Part shown: in pieces, positions 12,083 through 25,900 of the stretch
How the letters are laid out: each line of letters starts with the position of its first letter
Position numbering within the stretch: the stretch's first letter is position 1
From: Chrysomallon squamiferum
Taxonomy: Eukaryota; Mollusca; Gastropoda; Neomphalida; Peltospiridae
Length of the DNA: 64,000 nt
Assembly: GCA_012295275.1 (NCBI GenBank)
Contig: CM022671.1
Span: 33,523,183 to 33,587,182, forward strand
Direction: 5' to 3'
Program-made: the position numbers and the translations under genes
Notes under the pieces: generated by a model
Seen by the model: the letters and a program-made list of their open reading frames with translations, nothing else
What the model was told of the DNA's origin: nothing
Databases searched by the model: none

Positions 12083-13333
12083 TAACAATAATTTATAACA
12101 GTAATAGTAATAAACGATGATATAAATTAAACTCAATATCAAATAAGCTGTTATTGGTACACTGCCTTTTTAGAAAACAATATCAGTATACTTGACAAAG
12201 ACATCACTGACAATCATACAGTAAACAAGAACAGTTATAAAATGAAATCACAAAAAATAAAATAAAATACATTTGAAAACATTTTTCTTTAAACCTAAAT
12301 GTTTTGAAACAAATTATTTCAAAACATTTAGATAATTATTATATTACTAACCATTTATCATCAAGAATTATTTTCTGATATTCACAGTCATTATTTATAC
12401 ACTCTAAATATACTGATATTCTCATATTTTACCTGACAGTTAAAGACAAATAGTTATCTCCCTTTGTACTCAGCCGCAACAGATAACATCCAGTACTTAC
12501 AGGACCGTAATGTTTAATGAACCTTGTCGCCTGTAGAATAAAAATACAAATAAATTAGATAATGAAATATTAAAAGTAATCAAAATTAGTTAATAAATGA
12601 TAGACACAAAATATACATGTACAAATATAAAATCATATAAAATGTGTAACAGTGCTAGACTGCACAAGAGATGGCAGCTTTAATCATAAATGATAATGCA
12701 GATATAATATATCTACATCTTTACATCTCTGTTGAGATAAGTTTTTTTGCTTTAATTTAATAAGATGCAGTAGACTGTAAGATTGTGTCCTCACAAAAGA
12801 CCCATCAGTCTATTTTTTATTTTACCCAGTGATTCACAGTTGATGTACAAAAATCTATATGGTAAGTGCTATGTTGTCTGCAGGATGGTGCATGTCTAAA
12901 GGGTCTCTTGCTGTTAATCAAAAAGAGTAGGTCAGAAAATGACAGCAGTGGGTTTTCTCTATCACTATCTCAATGGTCCTTAAGCCTAAACTTTAAAAAC
13001 ATAGGTATGATAATTATGTTGATCGCATCATAAAATACAAATTACTTCATTTCTTTATTCAAAATGTTTAGTTATAACATCTGCGTATAAATACACAATC
13101 AAGAAAGTCAACAAACTATATATAACTGTAAATATTGATATGACAATGAAATATGTATATACATCAATATATACAAACCATAAAACAATAAACATTGATA
13201 ACTCAGTGACAATATATGTATGACATATAACATATCAGAAACTTACCTCTTGACTATTTGTAATGTCTGGAAAGAAGAAGGGTAAAGTTGCTATTTCTTT
13301 TGGTACATAATTCGTATGATTAGCTTCAGCCAT
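9899..13333 (-). CDS. SH2-WW repeat protein, copy 2 (intact)
   Basis: Four coding exons in transcription order are 13333-13247 (exon extends 5' to 13377), 12530-12433, 11989-11658 and 11223-9899. Phases join without error to give 613 residues. The SH2 domain covers about residues 17-120: Arg48 in YLLR is the expected phosphotyrosine contact, a conserved His lies near 70, and the domain ends at LLYPI; the usual N-terminal Trp is Phe. A Ser/Lys-rich linker and a PLPPP segment (about 251-256) precede a WW domain at about 300-334 (LPDGW, LFYQD, TTWNFP). Residues of about 429-575 form six 24-residue Asn/Asp/Arg-rich repeats. These domains suggest a cytoplasmic adaptor binding phosphotyrosine and proline-rich partners; that role is inferred. 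The start ATG is the first in frame in the first recognised exon. Phase 1 at that exon's acceptor leaves room for an upstream coding exon. No named family is recognised. Confidence 0.8.
10075..10465 (-). repeat. 72-bp coding minisatellite, copy 2 (about 6 units)
   Basis: About six units of 72 bp encode 24-residue repeats such as DRLNDDNRERLNANVNGR. Two adjacent units (HNADIEH variants) are almost identical to each other, which suggests recent homogenisation or unequal exchange. The whole array stays in frame. The plus-strand open frames over it are reverse-complement shadows. Confidence 0.9.
12295..12331. repeat. intronic inverted repeat (perfect 15-bp arms)
   Basis: Arms at 12295-12309 and 12317-12331 are exact reverse complements around a 7-base loop. 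It lies in the intron between the SH2 exons of copy 2, in the same position as 4665-4705 in copy 1. Confidence 0.75.
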
Positions 13334-13377
13334 CACTGGTGTGAGGATTCTGTTAAACGTTTTTGTCTTCTTCTGAG

Positions 13378-15499
13378 CTAAATAACAACACAATATTATT
13401 ATTTGATAGTATGTCAGTGTTTGCATAATATCTATTTTAAGGAATATTTTTAAATCCAAAGCTGGCACACAATCAAATTATCATTCACAAAGCAATCACG
13501 TTTGAATAACAATTGTCCCTTCAGTTTGAAAAATAATCCCCCCTCCCCCAAAAAAAAAAATAGTGAAGAAACCAGGAAACTGAAAATGTCAATGGATACT
13601 AAATAAATTAAAATTATAATATTCTTGTCTAGAATTTACCTATTTAGTTACAGTGAGTAATACTGACCTAAATAGTATCTATGTTATAAATCTTAATAGA
13701 GAAAACTAGATTACATACACTGTAACTGTTTAATTTTGAAATAAATTATTAGAGGATAAACTGCTAGTGTTGCTATAATAAATATTATTATTATTATTAG
13801 TGGTGGCAGTAAGAGCTGTAATTAATAATAATAATATTAACAATAATAATAAAAATAAAATAATAATAACAATAAATAATAATATTTAATAATAATAATA
13901 ATAACAATAGTAATAATAATAATGATAATAATCAATATTAAAATTTTCAAATTCTGTTGACGATTGTTCTAAACATATATAAAATATCCTGATTTACATA
14001 AACAATCATTAGATATACAACTATTTCATATTTTTCTTTCTAATCGGCTAAATATTGCAACTAATAACAACATAGGCATAAATTTCATTATGAAATATTT
14101 AACTATATTGCTTCATATTAATATTTAGCAAAATGTCATATGCATAATACAGTTACGATTGGTCTGATTCAGACTTGGTAATAAGTAAATGTAAAATAAA
14201 ATTTTGGCCAATTCTCGTTGTAATGATACACCAAGTTTATTTCATTTGAAATGCAGTGTTTAAAGATGCATACCATCATCTACTTTTGATAAAATGTCAT
14301 AACAGAGGAGTGTTATCTGGGGTAAAAAATTATTTGCAAATTTCAAATTTCTCACCCATAAGGAACCAAAATACATTATTAGAGCAAAATCTAAGGGAAT
14401 AAAGTGAAACAGTTAAGAAAATTATCTTAAAAGTTTGGATAATCTGCACACAATTTAAGACTACTTTTTAGGTTTCTAAGAATGATGCATTTAATATTAG
14501 GAATTATTACTCTAGTCTAAGATTCCAAGTAACAATAACATTTGCTAGATTCAAGAACACAGACTAAAGATTGTTTGTTAATCATTTCAAGATATTAAAA
14601 ATCTCTATTGCAAAATATGATGTGTGTGTGTGTGTGAAGAAAAAAAGGAACTAAGGCAAATCTGGAGACTCGGTCTTACAATTTGTGTTGATTATATTGT
14701 AATCTGTGTTTAAACTGTAAATGAAAGAAATGAATAAACCCCAAATTTTGGTTGGTGTTAAGAACATCAGAAATTCTGTTTTCAATATGGTTTCAGGCAG
14801 GCTATTTTGCAATTTTCACAATAATAATAAGTATAATAATAGTAGTACTAGTAGTAGTAGTAGTAGTAGTAGTAACAACAACGATAATAAGAAGAAGAAG
14901 AAAGAGAAGAAGAAGAAAAATAGATTTAAGAATTTATCAACTTATTATTTTTAATTTCTGGCATCCACATTACATAGATACTGCTACTTATGTTGTTACA
15001 CTCACTGACCAAGTTGATAATGATAATAATAATTAAAACAGAGAAGAAGGTGAACAATTTAGAGTTACAAGTATGTGCCTGGATAATTAAATTCTGTGTT
15101 GATTCTTATCATACAAGTAAACAGTAAATGACAACCTGAAACTGGCAAAACAACTGATTGTCATTTTTATAATATACTTTTCAGTCTCACAGAAATATTT
15201 TCTTACTTCATATAACACACACACTCACTCACACCCACCCACTCACTCAAACACATGTTTGCCAATATGGGAACATACATACATGCATGAAAATAAATGT
15301 GAAACCACAATAATACACAAACACATTTCAGTTTCAAAGATGCATTTTCTACTATTATTTTTTAAAACATTTTATGGAAGGAAATATCATTACTGTCTAA
15401 TTACAATTAATTGAAAAGTTGGCAGACAATCAAATTATCATTCACAAAGCAATAATGTTAAAATAACAGTTGTCCCTTCAGTTAGAAATATTTTACAAA

Positions 15500-15540
<41 letters not shown>

Positions 15541-18400
15541 AAAAAGAAAAAGAGAAAAAAGGAAAAGGAAGTAACCAGGATATTGAATGTCAGAGGATAC
15601 AAAACAAATTAAAATTAAAAATATTCTTGTTTAGAAGTTACCTGTTTAGTTACAATGAGTCATACTGACCTATATAGTATCTATGTTATGAAACCAAAAC
15701 AGTCAAAATCTGATTACATACACTGTAACTGTTTAATTATAAAATAAATTATTAAAGTATAAACTGCTAGTGCTGCTGCTAAAAATATTATTATTAGTAG
15801 TAGTGGCAGTAGTAACATAGCAATGGCATTATCATAAAAAACTGTAATAATAATAATAATAATAATATAAATCTAAAATGCATAAAATATCCTGATCTAA
15901 ATAAACAATCATTTGATACACAACTATTTTATAGTTTTCTTTCTAAGCAGCAAAAATATTGCAACTAATAATAAGATAGGTGTAAATTTCATTATAAAAT
16001 ATTTAACTATATTCCTTCATATTAATAGTTAGCAAAATTTCAGATGTATAATACATTTAGGACTACTCTGATTCAGACTGGGTGATAAGTAAATGTAGAG
16101 CTTTGGCCAGTTCTCGTTCTACTGATACACCAAGTTTATTTCATTTGAAATGCAGTGTTTAGAGATGTATACGAACATCTACTTTTGATAAAATGTCATA
16201 ACAGATGAGTGTTATCTGGTGCAAAAATTATTTGGAATTTCAAATTTCTCACCCATAAGGAACCAAAATACATTATTAGAGCAAAATCTAAGGGAATAAA
16301 GTGAAACAGTTAAGTGATATTAATATTTTCAGTTAAGAAAATTATCTCAAAAGTTTACATAATCTTGCACACAATTTAAGACTAACTTTAGGTTTCTAAG
16401 AATTATGTATTTAATATTAGGAATTATTACTCCAGACTAAGATTCCAAGTAAGAATAACATTCACTAGTCTCTAGAAGACAGACTAAAGATTGTTTATTA
16501 ATCATTACAAGTCTTAAAAACGACTGTTGCAAAATTATTTATTTTAGTGAAATTATTTGTATTTATTTGATATATAAACAGAACGTTCTAGTGTTTTGTC
16601 TTCATGAAATAAAAAATTTAATAATAATAATAATAATAATAATAGTAATAATAATAAGAAGAAGAAGAAGAAGAAGAAGAAGATCAAAAATAATAACAGA
16701 AATATTAAAGTGAATTTTCTAGCCAATAATGATAAAATAATTAAAATCTAAACACAGATCTGTCGCGAACATAAATTCCTCTTATTTAAATATATATATA
16801 TTAAGTACCTTAATGAAAGTCCTTTATAAAAACTAATTACAATGAAAAACACAAAATGTAATACTTTTAAAGGTACAATCTATGACTAACTTAGTCACTA
16901 AGTGTTCTGTATTTCAAACGGTCTCTTTATCTAAAAGTAGTTTAGACAGGCCTATATCACTTGTCATTCATATTATTCCTGAATCTGATTATATGATGAT
17001 TAAATTTTAATTTAAAGTCAAAATGACTGAGTAACTTTGTTGATATTAAAAACTGAAATTAAGAGTGTAACCTTTGCTAGAAGCATTAATAATACACGTT
17101 AATTCTAACATGTACTAATAGTGATACTCACTCATGTTCATTCACTGACAATATTTTTATGGGAACTTTTCACGTCTATTTTGATATTTTTTCCATTTCT
17201 TTTATCCTTAACCAGGAAATTATTGAGCGTCCTCCAGAACAGAAAACGAAACCAAAAAAAGAGGGGAAGGCTGACTCGTTGTTAATAGTAACGGGTCCGA
17301 AAGTCGTTACTGATTTAAGGTTATACAAAAATCCAGTAAGCTACAAACTCGGTATTTCTGCCGCCACCACAATCAGAACACCACTGTTATATTAAGACTA
17401 TAGCTGCTGCAATTAGAAGTCCTGTAATTATTATACTAGTACTACTAGTAAAACTACCACTACTAGTACTGTTATTCCTAAAATGGTTGCTGCAGCTACC
17501 ACCACAATCACACCAGTATGAATTATTTATATGTACCATAACATTGACAACTTCTAATACTACTACTGTTACACTACTACTACCACCGTAGCTTCTAGCT
17601 ATTTTTACTACTACTTCTATCCTACAATTTATTTAAGCATCATACTGTTATGACCCTCTATTTTCTTTCTCCGTCCTCTTCTTCGTGCTATTATTAGCTG
17701 CTTTATTAATTTGATTGTACTTTCGTGTCTCTGTAAAGATATGCGCATTTAATATCCCATACATGCTGAATATAAGAATATTTAGATGATGAAGACATGT
17801 TTATCATCATTACAAATATGATCATCAACTAATATATGCTTCTCTTAAAATAAATAGATGAATGAGTGAATGAACGAATGAATAAATAAATATGCCGTTA
17901 AACATTTCTTCATTCATAATACTACAAGCATTAGTATAACTCCAATAAATACAACTATTGCTGCTTCTGATACTACTACTGCTGTTATTATTGTTAATAC
18001 TAATATTTTTTTATTCCTTATTTCGTTCTCGTCTCAAAAACAAAATTCTAAAATATTTCACCACTGCACCAAAACATTGGTATCTGTTGATAGAAACGAA
18101 TAGAGGCATTATTGCTTTCGATTACAATGTAGAGTTTGATAGGTAGTCTTCATGAACGTCGTTATGGGAGACCTGTATGTAACAGGGTTAGCGATGGCTC
18201 ATTGCGCACCAGAGAAAGTGACCAATGAGCCACCCTTTCAGGTCATATTGGCCATAATCTTAAACAGTGAAAGAAGCTATAAACAACACACATATAAATC
18301 AGGTTTCTTTTCTTTTTTCTTCTTCTTCTTCTTATTATTATTATTTTTATATAATTATTCCTGTCATAAATTTCATTTTAAGTGCACATAATGCAACAAA
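13378..18400. other. long upstream or intronic region of unit 2
   Basis: There is no convincing gene here. The stretch from about 13450 to 14620 is repeated at about 15420-16550, and both resemble 28460-29640 in unit 3, so unit 2 carries an internal tandem duplication. About 17130-17400 matches 30380-30650. Simple repeats include TAA/TAG/GAA tracts near 14820-14920, an A run at 15502-15538 and TAA/GAA near 16620-16685. Short open frames at 14721-15036, 17159-17395 and 17958-18391 lie in these repeats or lack splice context, so I do not call them genes. Confidence 0.5.
15502..15538. repeat. A homopolymer run
   Basis: Thirty-seven consecutive A, then A/G-rich sequence, within the internally duplicated part of unit 2. 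No target-site duplication was found that would mark a retroposon tail. Confidence 0.9.
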
Positions 18401-18454
18401 CTAAAGGACGAATAACATTTTTAACACATTCACCTCAGTCTTGGGCATTTTGTG

Positions 18455-18688
18455 CTATTGATTCAGTCTCCATGTTTTCAACGTAGTTTCAAGAGTCCTA
18501 GGAAACAGTAAATGGTTTTCAAGATTAAATCCGTCAAAACTGACACAGTTGTATGATTCCCTTGTGATTTTTGTATTTTGCACAACAGATTTAGGAAGTA
18601 TACCCAAAATGAAATCTGCCTCAAGTGAGCTTATTTCTTCCTGGACAGGCTCAATAAATGCACATGACATAGCGTGGGAGATTTTCTG
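18455..18688 (-). other. counterpart of the possible upstream exon, unit 2
   Basis: Homologous to 6944-7145. The minus-strand frame is open from the TTTCTCAG acceptor, but compared with unit 1 it has offsetting 1- and 2-base indels that change a short stretch of residues. The matching donor GT reads CT. This looks like a decayed exon or sequence that was never coding. Confidence 0.3.
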
Positions 18689-19419
18689 AGAAAATGGTAT
18701 GTACCTTTTATGGACAAATCAGTAAATTTTGTATACTTCCTAATTTCTATTTTATGTATTCAAATTAATCTATAATGAGACAAGGAGAATAGGAGAATAG
18801 TTGCATTTTCCCAAATGTCAAGTAATTTCTTGTCATTGGTGTGCCTTGATCCTTTCTAGTCTGTTAATTTACTACTACTACTACTACTAATAATAATATT
18901 TCTATTACTACTATTACTGCTACTAATACTACTAATTTTCCTACAAGTATTATTACACATATTATTATGAGTTAAGCGAAAAAAATGTAGGACATTTTCA
19001 GATTCTATCATTTGCTATCATATGTTATTATTATTATTGGTTTCCAGTAATCGGTCCTTAAAATTAGATTACAGAATCAAATGGGAATATAAATAGACAA
19101 TAAATGTGTTTGTACCAAAAATATGTGGCTATGGTGCATGATGTACAGTTTACCCTGGATTTTATGGACTACTATGGTGGACGTGTCCATTATCAGAAAA
19201 TCATTTGTATTTGATAAACTATGTTACATTAATGGTTCAAACTCATTACTATATAGTTTTTCTTTTATACATTTGATATAATAAAAAATACATATATACA
19301 TATATAAAATATTTTATTGGTAGATGTTTGTTTAAGAAATACATTCTACATGCAATAACAATTTAAGTACTGACAAAATTACAATAATATGCTGAAAACA
19401 TTTATCACATCAGTATATT

Positions 19420-19880
19420 TAGTGATGTAATGCTAAATGAAAAAGGAAGGTTCCCAATATCAACAGGAAACACATTTAGAACCAGTTTAACAGGGAATGT
19501 ATTTTAATAGTAAGTATTTTTTATATCAACAGAGAACTTATTTCAATAGTTGTAAAAAATGTATCAACAGAACATATCTAAAACAAATAAAGGAATAAAC
19601 CAAAAGAGCATGTTTTAAAAGGTAGGGAAACATTTCAACATGGAACTGATTTAAAACATTAAGAAAAAATGAAGAAATTACATCAACTGAGAACTAATTT
19701 CATTAGTAGTGAAATTATGTCAACAGAATATATTTCAACAGTGAGGAAATTCTATCAACACACTTCATTAATTAGGGAATCATTTCAACAATATTGAGGG
19801 AATTATGTTAACAGTTGAAGAGTGGGCTATTTCTGTAGTAGAGAAATTATTTACAGTAGCAGTAATCCTTTCAGTAGTTA
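19420..19880. repeat. degenerate TCAACAG-type tandem repeat
   Basis: A loose pattern of about 30-40 bases (a gGAAnnnATtTCAACAG-like core) recurs roughly ten times with variation. It is noncoding in all frames I read and is present only in unit 2. It may be an old minisatellite. Confidence 0.45.
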
Positions 19881-20287
19881 ATAAAATATTTGGATGGTGG
19901 AAAAAATGTGTGACAGTGGAGGAAATAGTAGGGATTCATTTATCATGGAATGTATTTCCATTCTCCAAAATGTGATGGTATTAGTACCTTTTTTCAGAAT
20001 TATGAAGATCCTTATTGTGAAATGTTTGATTATTACTTGTTTTTTTTGAGAATTATTTCTACAGTGTTACCCATTCCTTGTCATCATTATTTTTCATTGC
20101 ACTGTAGCTCTAATATATAACCATTAAAATCTGTAATTATCAATTTTTTTTTTATAACTTTATTGTTTTTTCTTCTTGGAACTTTTTATTTATAAATGAA
20201 AAACACTGAGATAACATCTATTAAGTAAATAAAGTAGAAAGCATTTATAATTAATCAAATTATATATGGCATTAAAATATAACATTT

Positions 20288-20290
<3 letters not shown>

Positions 20291-20340
<50 letters not shown>
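20291..20340. repeat. TAA microsatellite
   Basis: About 16 TAA units just outside unit 3. They produce spurious tyrosine/isoleucine-rich open frames on the minus strand. Confidence 0.95.
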
Positions 20341-20343
<3 letters not shown>

Positions 20344-20529
20344 TGATAAAACAAATACATTGTAATATAATATTATGATAAAACAGCTGCACCATGATAA
20401 AACAAAATAAACACTGTAATATAGTGGCATTATAAAATACAACAGCTGCACTATAATATATAATAGAAATATATAATCTAGTAGTTTTATCACAAAACAA
20501 CAAAAATATAGTAGCATTATGATTGTACA

Positions 20530-21161
20530 ACAGCCTCTTGTTATAAAACATCATATATATTATAATAATAGCTTTATAATACAGTGACTGTATTATAATA
20601 TATCAACAAGAATATTGTTTTCTCTGAATATTTTCAATTTGAAAATGTGACATTAAATTCTGTAATCATTAAACATTTAATAGAAGAAAATCTACTACTT
20701 TACTTACATAATGCTTAAGTTTTCTTGAATATTATACATATAAAAAAATAAAATAAAATATTTTACATATTCTTTATAAAATAAGAACAAAGAAGAAAAT
20801 TCTACTCTAAAATCCCACCAGTCTATTTTAGTTGCTAAAAGTGAGATACTATTAAAAGCACAAAGAATTAAAAAAATAAAATATATATATAAAAGAAATC
20901 ATATATAAAAAAAAGATTAAATGAGTGCACACAAATACATAAAGAAATACTGTTTAAAATTAATTGCAAATTAAGAAAGACATACCTCCTCTTTCGGTGT
21001 ATTTACACAATTCATTGTTCATATTAAAATGTGCAACTGTGAAACTGGTAGATCCATACAATTTGTAAAAACATTGACAAAGATAAAAATATAGTGCAGT
21101 AAATTTATTTAGTCTTTTTCCACAAAATATTTTACATTTTCTTACACACACACACAGACAC

Positions 21162-21234
<73 letters not shown>

Positions 21235-22994
21235 CAAAAACAAAAACAACCTTGATGGTCATTATTGTAGTTTTACAGATGCAAGACCAAAATAGGCATC
21301 CTAACATCAGTCTTTACATATACAGGTATAGATCCTCATAAGTATGAATATATTTATATAATTTTACAGCAAACATTTCTCACTAAAGTAAATATTAAAT
21401 TATTTAGTGATAACAATGAGACATTGTAGTACTGGATATAAAATTATAAAACAACTCCACATTACTGAAAATTATGGAAATCACAAGATATTAAATCAGA
21501 AATATGAAAATAAAAAATCAAGTAATTAAAGCACATTTTTAGAAAAAACACATATTTGAAATTAATAAACAAATTATAACCATAACATATACATCTATAA
21601 AATACATATGATTAAATTTATATAATGTAACAGGAACAAGATAAATATCACATCACAACTAATATTTAGTACTGTGCCATTAGTTCACTGATATATGCAA
21701 TTTGTTAAAATGTACCTATGTGCCACATACAACCAGTTTAATTACAATTTGTCTGTTTACAAAAGATTATAAGTGACTGGAAGCAAATATTTATTAATAA
21801 CAAAGTACTCTCTCCCGAGAATATATGAAGTTCAGTAATTTTTGAACATCATTTAATATTCAGAAATGTAAAACAAACATAAATAAAAATAATAATTAAA
21901 ATAATTAAAAAAATTAAACATAATAAAAAACAAGAATAATAAATTAAATGAATCTCTACATATTTATCCCATCAGAAATAAAAATAAAAATGTGTAAGTT
22001 CCAGAATTCTAATAAGCTTGTTATTTATTATTGTCATACTTTATTAGTAGTAAAGTAACAAATTAAACAAACTCATGGAAGTATTGTGTGTTTAATATGT
22101 TATTTTGTACTGCATCTGGCACACATTCACATTCAAATGTATATAGATTTTTATTAATTCTTATTTACTTATTTATTCTTATTTTATTATGATTTTGTTA
22201 TTATATTTGAATGTGTATCCAGATTAATCAGAACATTAAAGTGTACTAGATGCAGTACAAAATGCTAAATATTTATATATACTTAAATTTCAAGAACTGT
22301 CTCACTGGTTTATCTAGATAAAACTAAACCTGCATATTACAGTGAATGCATCTGAAAGATAATAAAGTACTGTACATTTTCTCAGTTATAAAAATATTCA
22401 GCAGAATGTCTAAGCTTTTGGCAGAAGGGCTGTGGCAAGGCACATCAAAGAACTTATTTTGTAGTTCCATAGTTTAGAAAGATTCCTATTTTTCAAGTTA
22501 TTAATACAGTATGTTTATAATGAAACAATTTTTCCCAAACCAGCATCAGTTCTAGCCTGACAACACAACATTTATTTAATTATTAATTTTTTTATTTGTA
22601 TTTTAAATTAATTGTTTCTGGCATATTTATTGTGAGTATGAATATTTGTGTTAAGCATTTAGCTGCATATACACATCATCTCTTTATAAAGATGTCTCTG
22701 TGACTATGCAAGTGTACAAAGTTTATATCCAAATGTCAGTAACTTGGTACTCTATTACTTCAAATCACTGGTCTTATTCATTATTAAAAGTTTCATTTAT
22801 TATGCAGTGTCGTTTAACATTAAGAAAAAGAGACAATATATCATTCATTATCCATTTGAAGTAAATTGTAAACCACAACACCATAAATGTTGTTAGCTAA
22901 GTTATAAATCCTTTGTAGTTTAATTTTAAGTTTAGAACTTTTATTACTGAGTGTATTTGCAAAGTTCTGTCTGCAAAGTTTGCTGAACACTAAG
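20530..22994. other. 3' flank of SH2-WW copy 3, no gene
   Basis: Collinear with the 3' flanks of copies 1 and 2. The microsatellite position that is CA in units 1 and 2 is mainly an AT tract here (about 21162-21231). About 21340-21820 is an extra AT-rich stretch absent from the other units. No coding exon is supported. Confidence 0.6.
21162..21231. repeat. AT microsatellite, unit 3
   Basis: About 35 AT units with one G interruption. It sits where units 1 and 2 have CA repeats. Confidence 0.95.
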
Positions 22995-25900
22995 TCAGAC
23001 TTGCTGAGGCTGTCTCTCTGGATCAGAACTGTGTTTTCTGTACATCGTTCCTGGACCTGTGGGGACGTACATGTAAGACTTCCCAGTCAGATACTGCTGC
23101 TCTCCTTGTGCTACCTGTCTTGTGTTAGCATTTATATTACCATTTGGCTGAGCAGTGATATCAACATTTGACATATCTCTGACATGAACATTTTGCCTTT
23201 GATAAATATCAGCAGTCTGCCTTCCATTCATATTAGCACTCAGCCTTTCTCTGCTATCATCATTAAACCTATCCTTGATATCAACATTCTGCCTTGTATT
23301 TTGCCACTGTTGACTTGAAGAAGTTGCTTCTAATACTGTGCTTCCTGAAGATAGGAACTGTTTATTTACAGGTACAACCTGCTCTCCAATGTTCACTGCT
23401 GACTGGTAAGTGCCTGATTTCTTCCTTTCTCCTAACAGTTCTTCAATGACCTGATCACGGTCTGGACTGAAGAGGATACTGGGTGGTGCAAACCCATTTT
23501 CCTTGCTTAGACGAATGATGGTCTGTCGTTGTCCTTCAGTTATGTACAGCAGCAGCTGAGGAGGAAAATTCCATGTGGTCCGACCATCGATGTCCTGATA
23601 GAAGAGCTTGTTTTTTGTAGCAGCCTCTTGACTTCTGTGAATTGTCCAGCCATCTGGCAGGGCAGAATCTATTAGAAGAATCCCACAATCACATCTTTCT
23701 GAATTCTTCAGATTCCTTTTAAGGGTCTCTAACTTAGGAGCATTTTCATCAAATGGGGTTGAGTAATAAACATCATGCATTGTGGCACAGTTTGGAGGAG
23801 GCAATGGTGGTCGACTGTCTGGTACACTAGCTTTCCTCTGACGGTCCTTTTCAGTGATGTTTGTTCTTAAGTCTGGAGCTTTCTGACTGGGTGATGGCAG
23901 CCCAGTGGCTACTGCTTTCACTTCAGTTATACTATCAAGTGAGATGTGGCTGAATGACAGTTCTCTGTCTGTCTCTCTGAAAGACGAAGTGCTGCGACTT
24001 TTTACAGGATATGCTGTTTTAGTGTCTGCAAAATAAAATAAAATTTGCTGCTGTTTTATGAAATACATTAAACAATACCACAGATACAAAAGAGATATGT
24101 TAACATTGAAATATTTATCATGAGTCAAGGAAATATGCATCAGTCAAATGCTGTAGCATTATATTTACAGGCATTTTCTATATTTCAAGCTAATGAAAAA
24201 TACTATTAATTTGAGATAATTTACTGCCAACCTAAACTTTTACTGTAGAATTTAATTATAATAATAATTAAATAAAACAATAAAAAGAAAATAGTAAATA
24301 ATAACAACAATAAAAACAACAAGAATACCAACAATGATAAAAAAAAAACAAAAAAAAAACAAGAACAGCAGCAACAACAACAACAACAACAACAGTAATA
24401 AAATTAGTATTAGTGATAGTAATAATAAAGTAATACAAGAGTGTTGTATAGTAAAGATACCAAATCACTGTACCTGGACTCATTTCTGATTGTAGTGAGT
24501 TTGTTGATGTGGCATGTGTTATCATGGCCTGAGGTGTACTTCTTCCTAACTGTTCATACTGCCGGTTTCTGTTAATTGGATATAACAAGCGCACATTGTC
24601 TATCTTTTCCAAGTTACCTATTCTGTGCTGCTTGTAAAAGCTACATAGTTCCATAAATGATGTGAATTTCAATTCAGGAACGATGTAATACAGGAAGTAT
24701 CCACCTTGTTTCTCCATAACCACATTGATGTGTCGTACAGAACTATCACTTATACTGTAAGATAGATAAATAAATAAACAAATTAATAAATGATAACAAC
24801 AACAACAACAATAATAATAATTTATAACAATTACATTTTAAAATTAATAAGCAATGTCAAAGAAACTGTTACTGGTACACTGTCTTGCCTTCTTATAAAC
24901 CCAGATTAGGATACTTAAAAAAAATATCACTGAGAATGATACTGTGAACAATAACAAGTGTAATAATATAAATTTAAAAAAAATAAAAATTATTTTAAAT
25001 TTTTTTCTTTAAACTAAAATATATATGAAACAGAAGATTTCAAAACATCTACATAGTTATTATATTACTAACCATTTATCATCAGCATTTTTTTTCTGAC
25101 ATTCACAGACATTACTTATACACTGTAAATATTTTACCTGACAGATAAAGACAAGTAGTTTTCTCCTTTTGAACTCTGTCGCAACAGATAACATCCAGCA
25201 CTTACAGGACTGTAATTTTTAATGAAGGTTGTCGCCTGTAGAATAAAATAAATAAATTAGATAATGAAATATTAAAAGTAATCAAAATTAGTTAATTTGT
25301 TTTCTATATAAATGATTTACACAAAATATACATGTACAAATGTAAAATCATACAAACCAACCAACCAATCAAATACAGTGGTACCTTGACTTATGAGTGC
25401 CCCAACTTATGAGTTTTTCAAGTTACAAGTGAGCTTCAGGTACGTCGCTGCTTTGTGGTGCAACAAACAACATAACATCCGTCCAGCACCCTGTGTCTCA
25501 CTTGTTTATTTCACGTGGTTACCTTGCCGTGGAAGCATCTGTCTTGTGTTGTGCTTGCATTTTGTTCAGTATTTTGCCAAATTTCTTTTTTCTGACCATG
25601 GATCCAAAGAAAGTGAGTGCAAAGGACAGTGCTGAGAAAAAGAAGTGGTTCATGTCCATTGAATTAAAGCTTGATTTCATAGAAAAACATGAGCTGGATC
25701 TACATGCAGTCGACTTGGCTAGGCAGTAATAGCATTGTAGTTCTACAGTGTGTACCATATTGAAGCTGAAGGATTCATTAAAAGCTGTAACTCCAGCCAA
25801 AGGCATTAAAATAATTTGTCTGATCTCCAAGATAAATACACTTTACAAAACAAATTTATTTCTTTACATTCTCTTTTATTTTTTTTTTTATCCAATATTT

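Noticed and set aside
20272-20554. Ile/Tyr-rich frames near the TAA tract
   Set aside because: Produced by a trinucleotide microsatellite and A/T-rich sequence.
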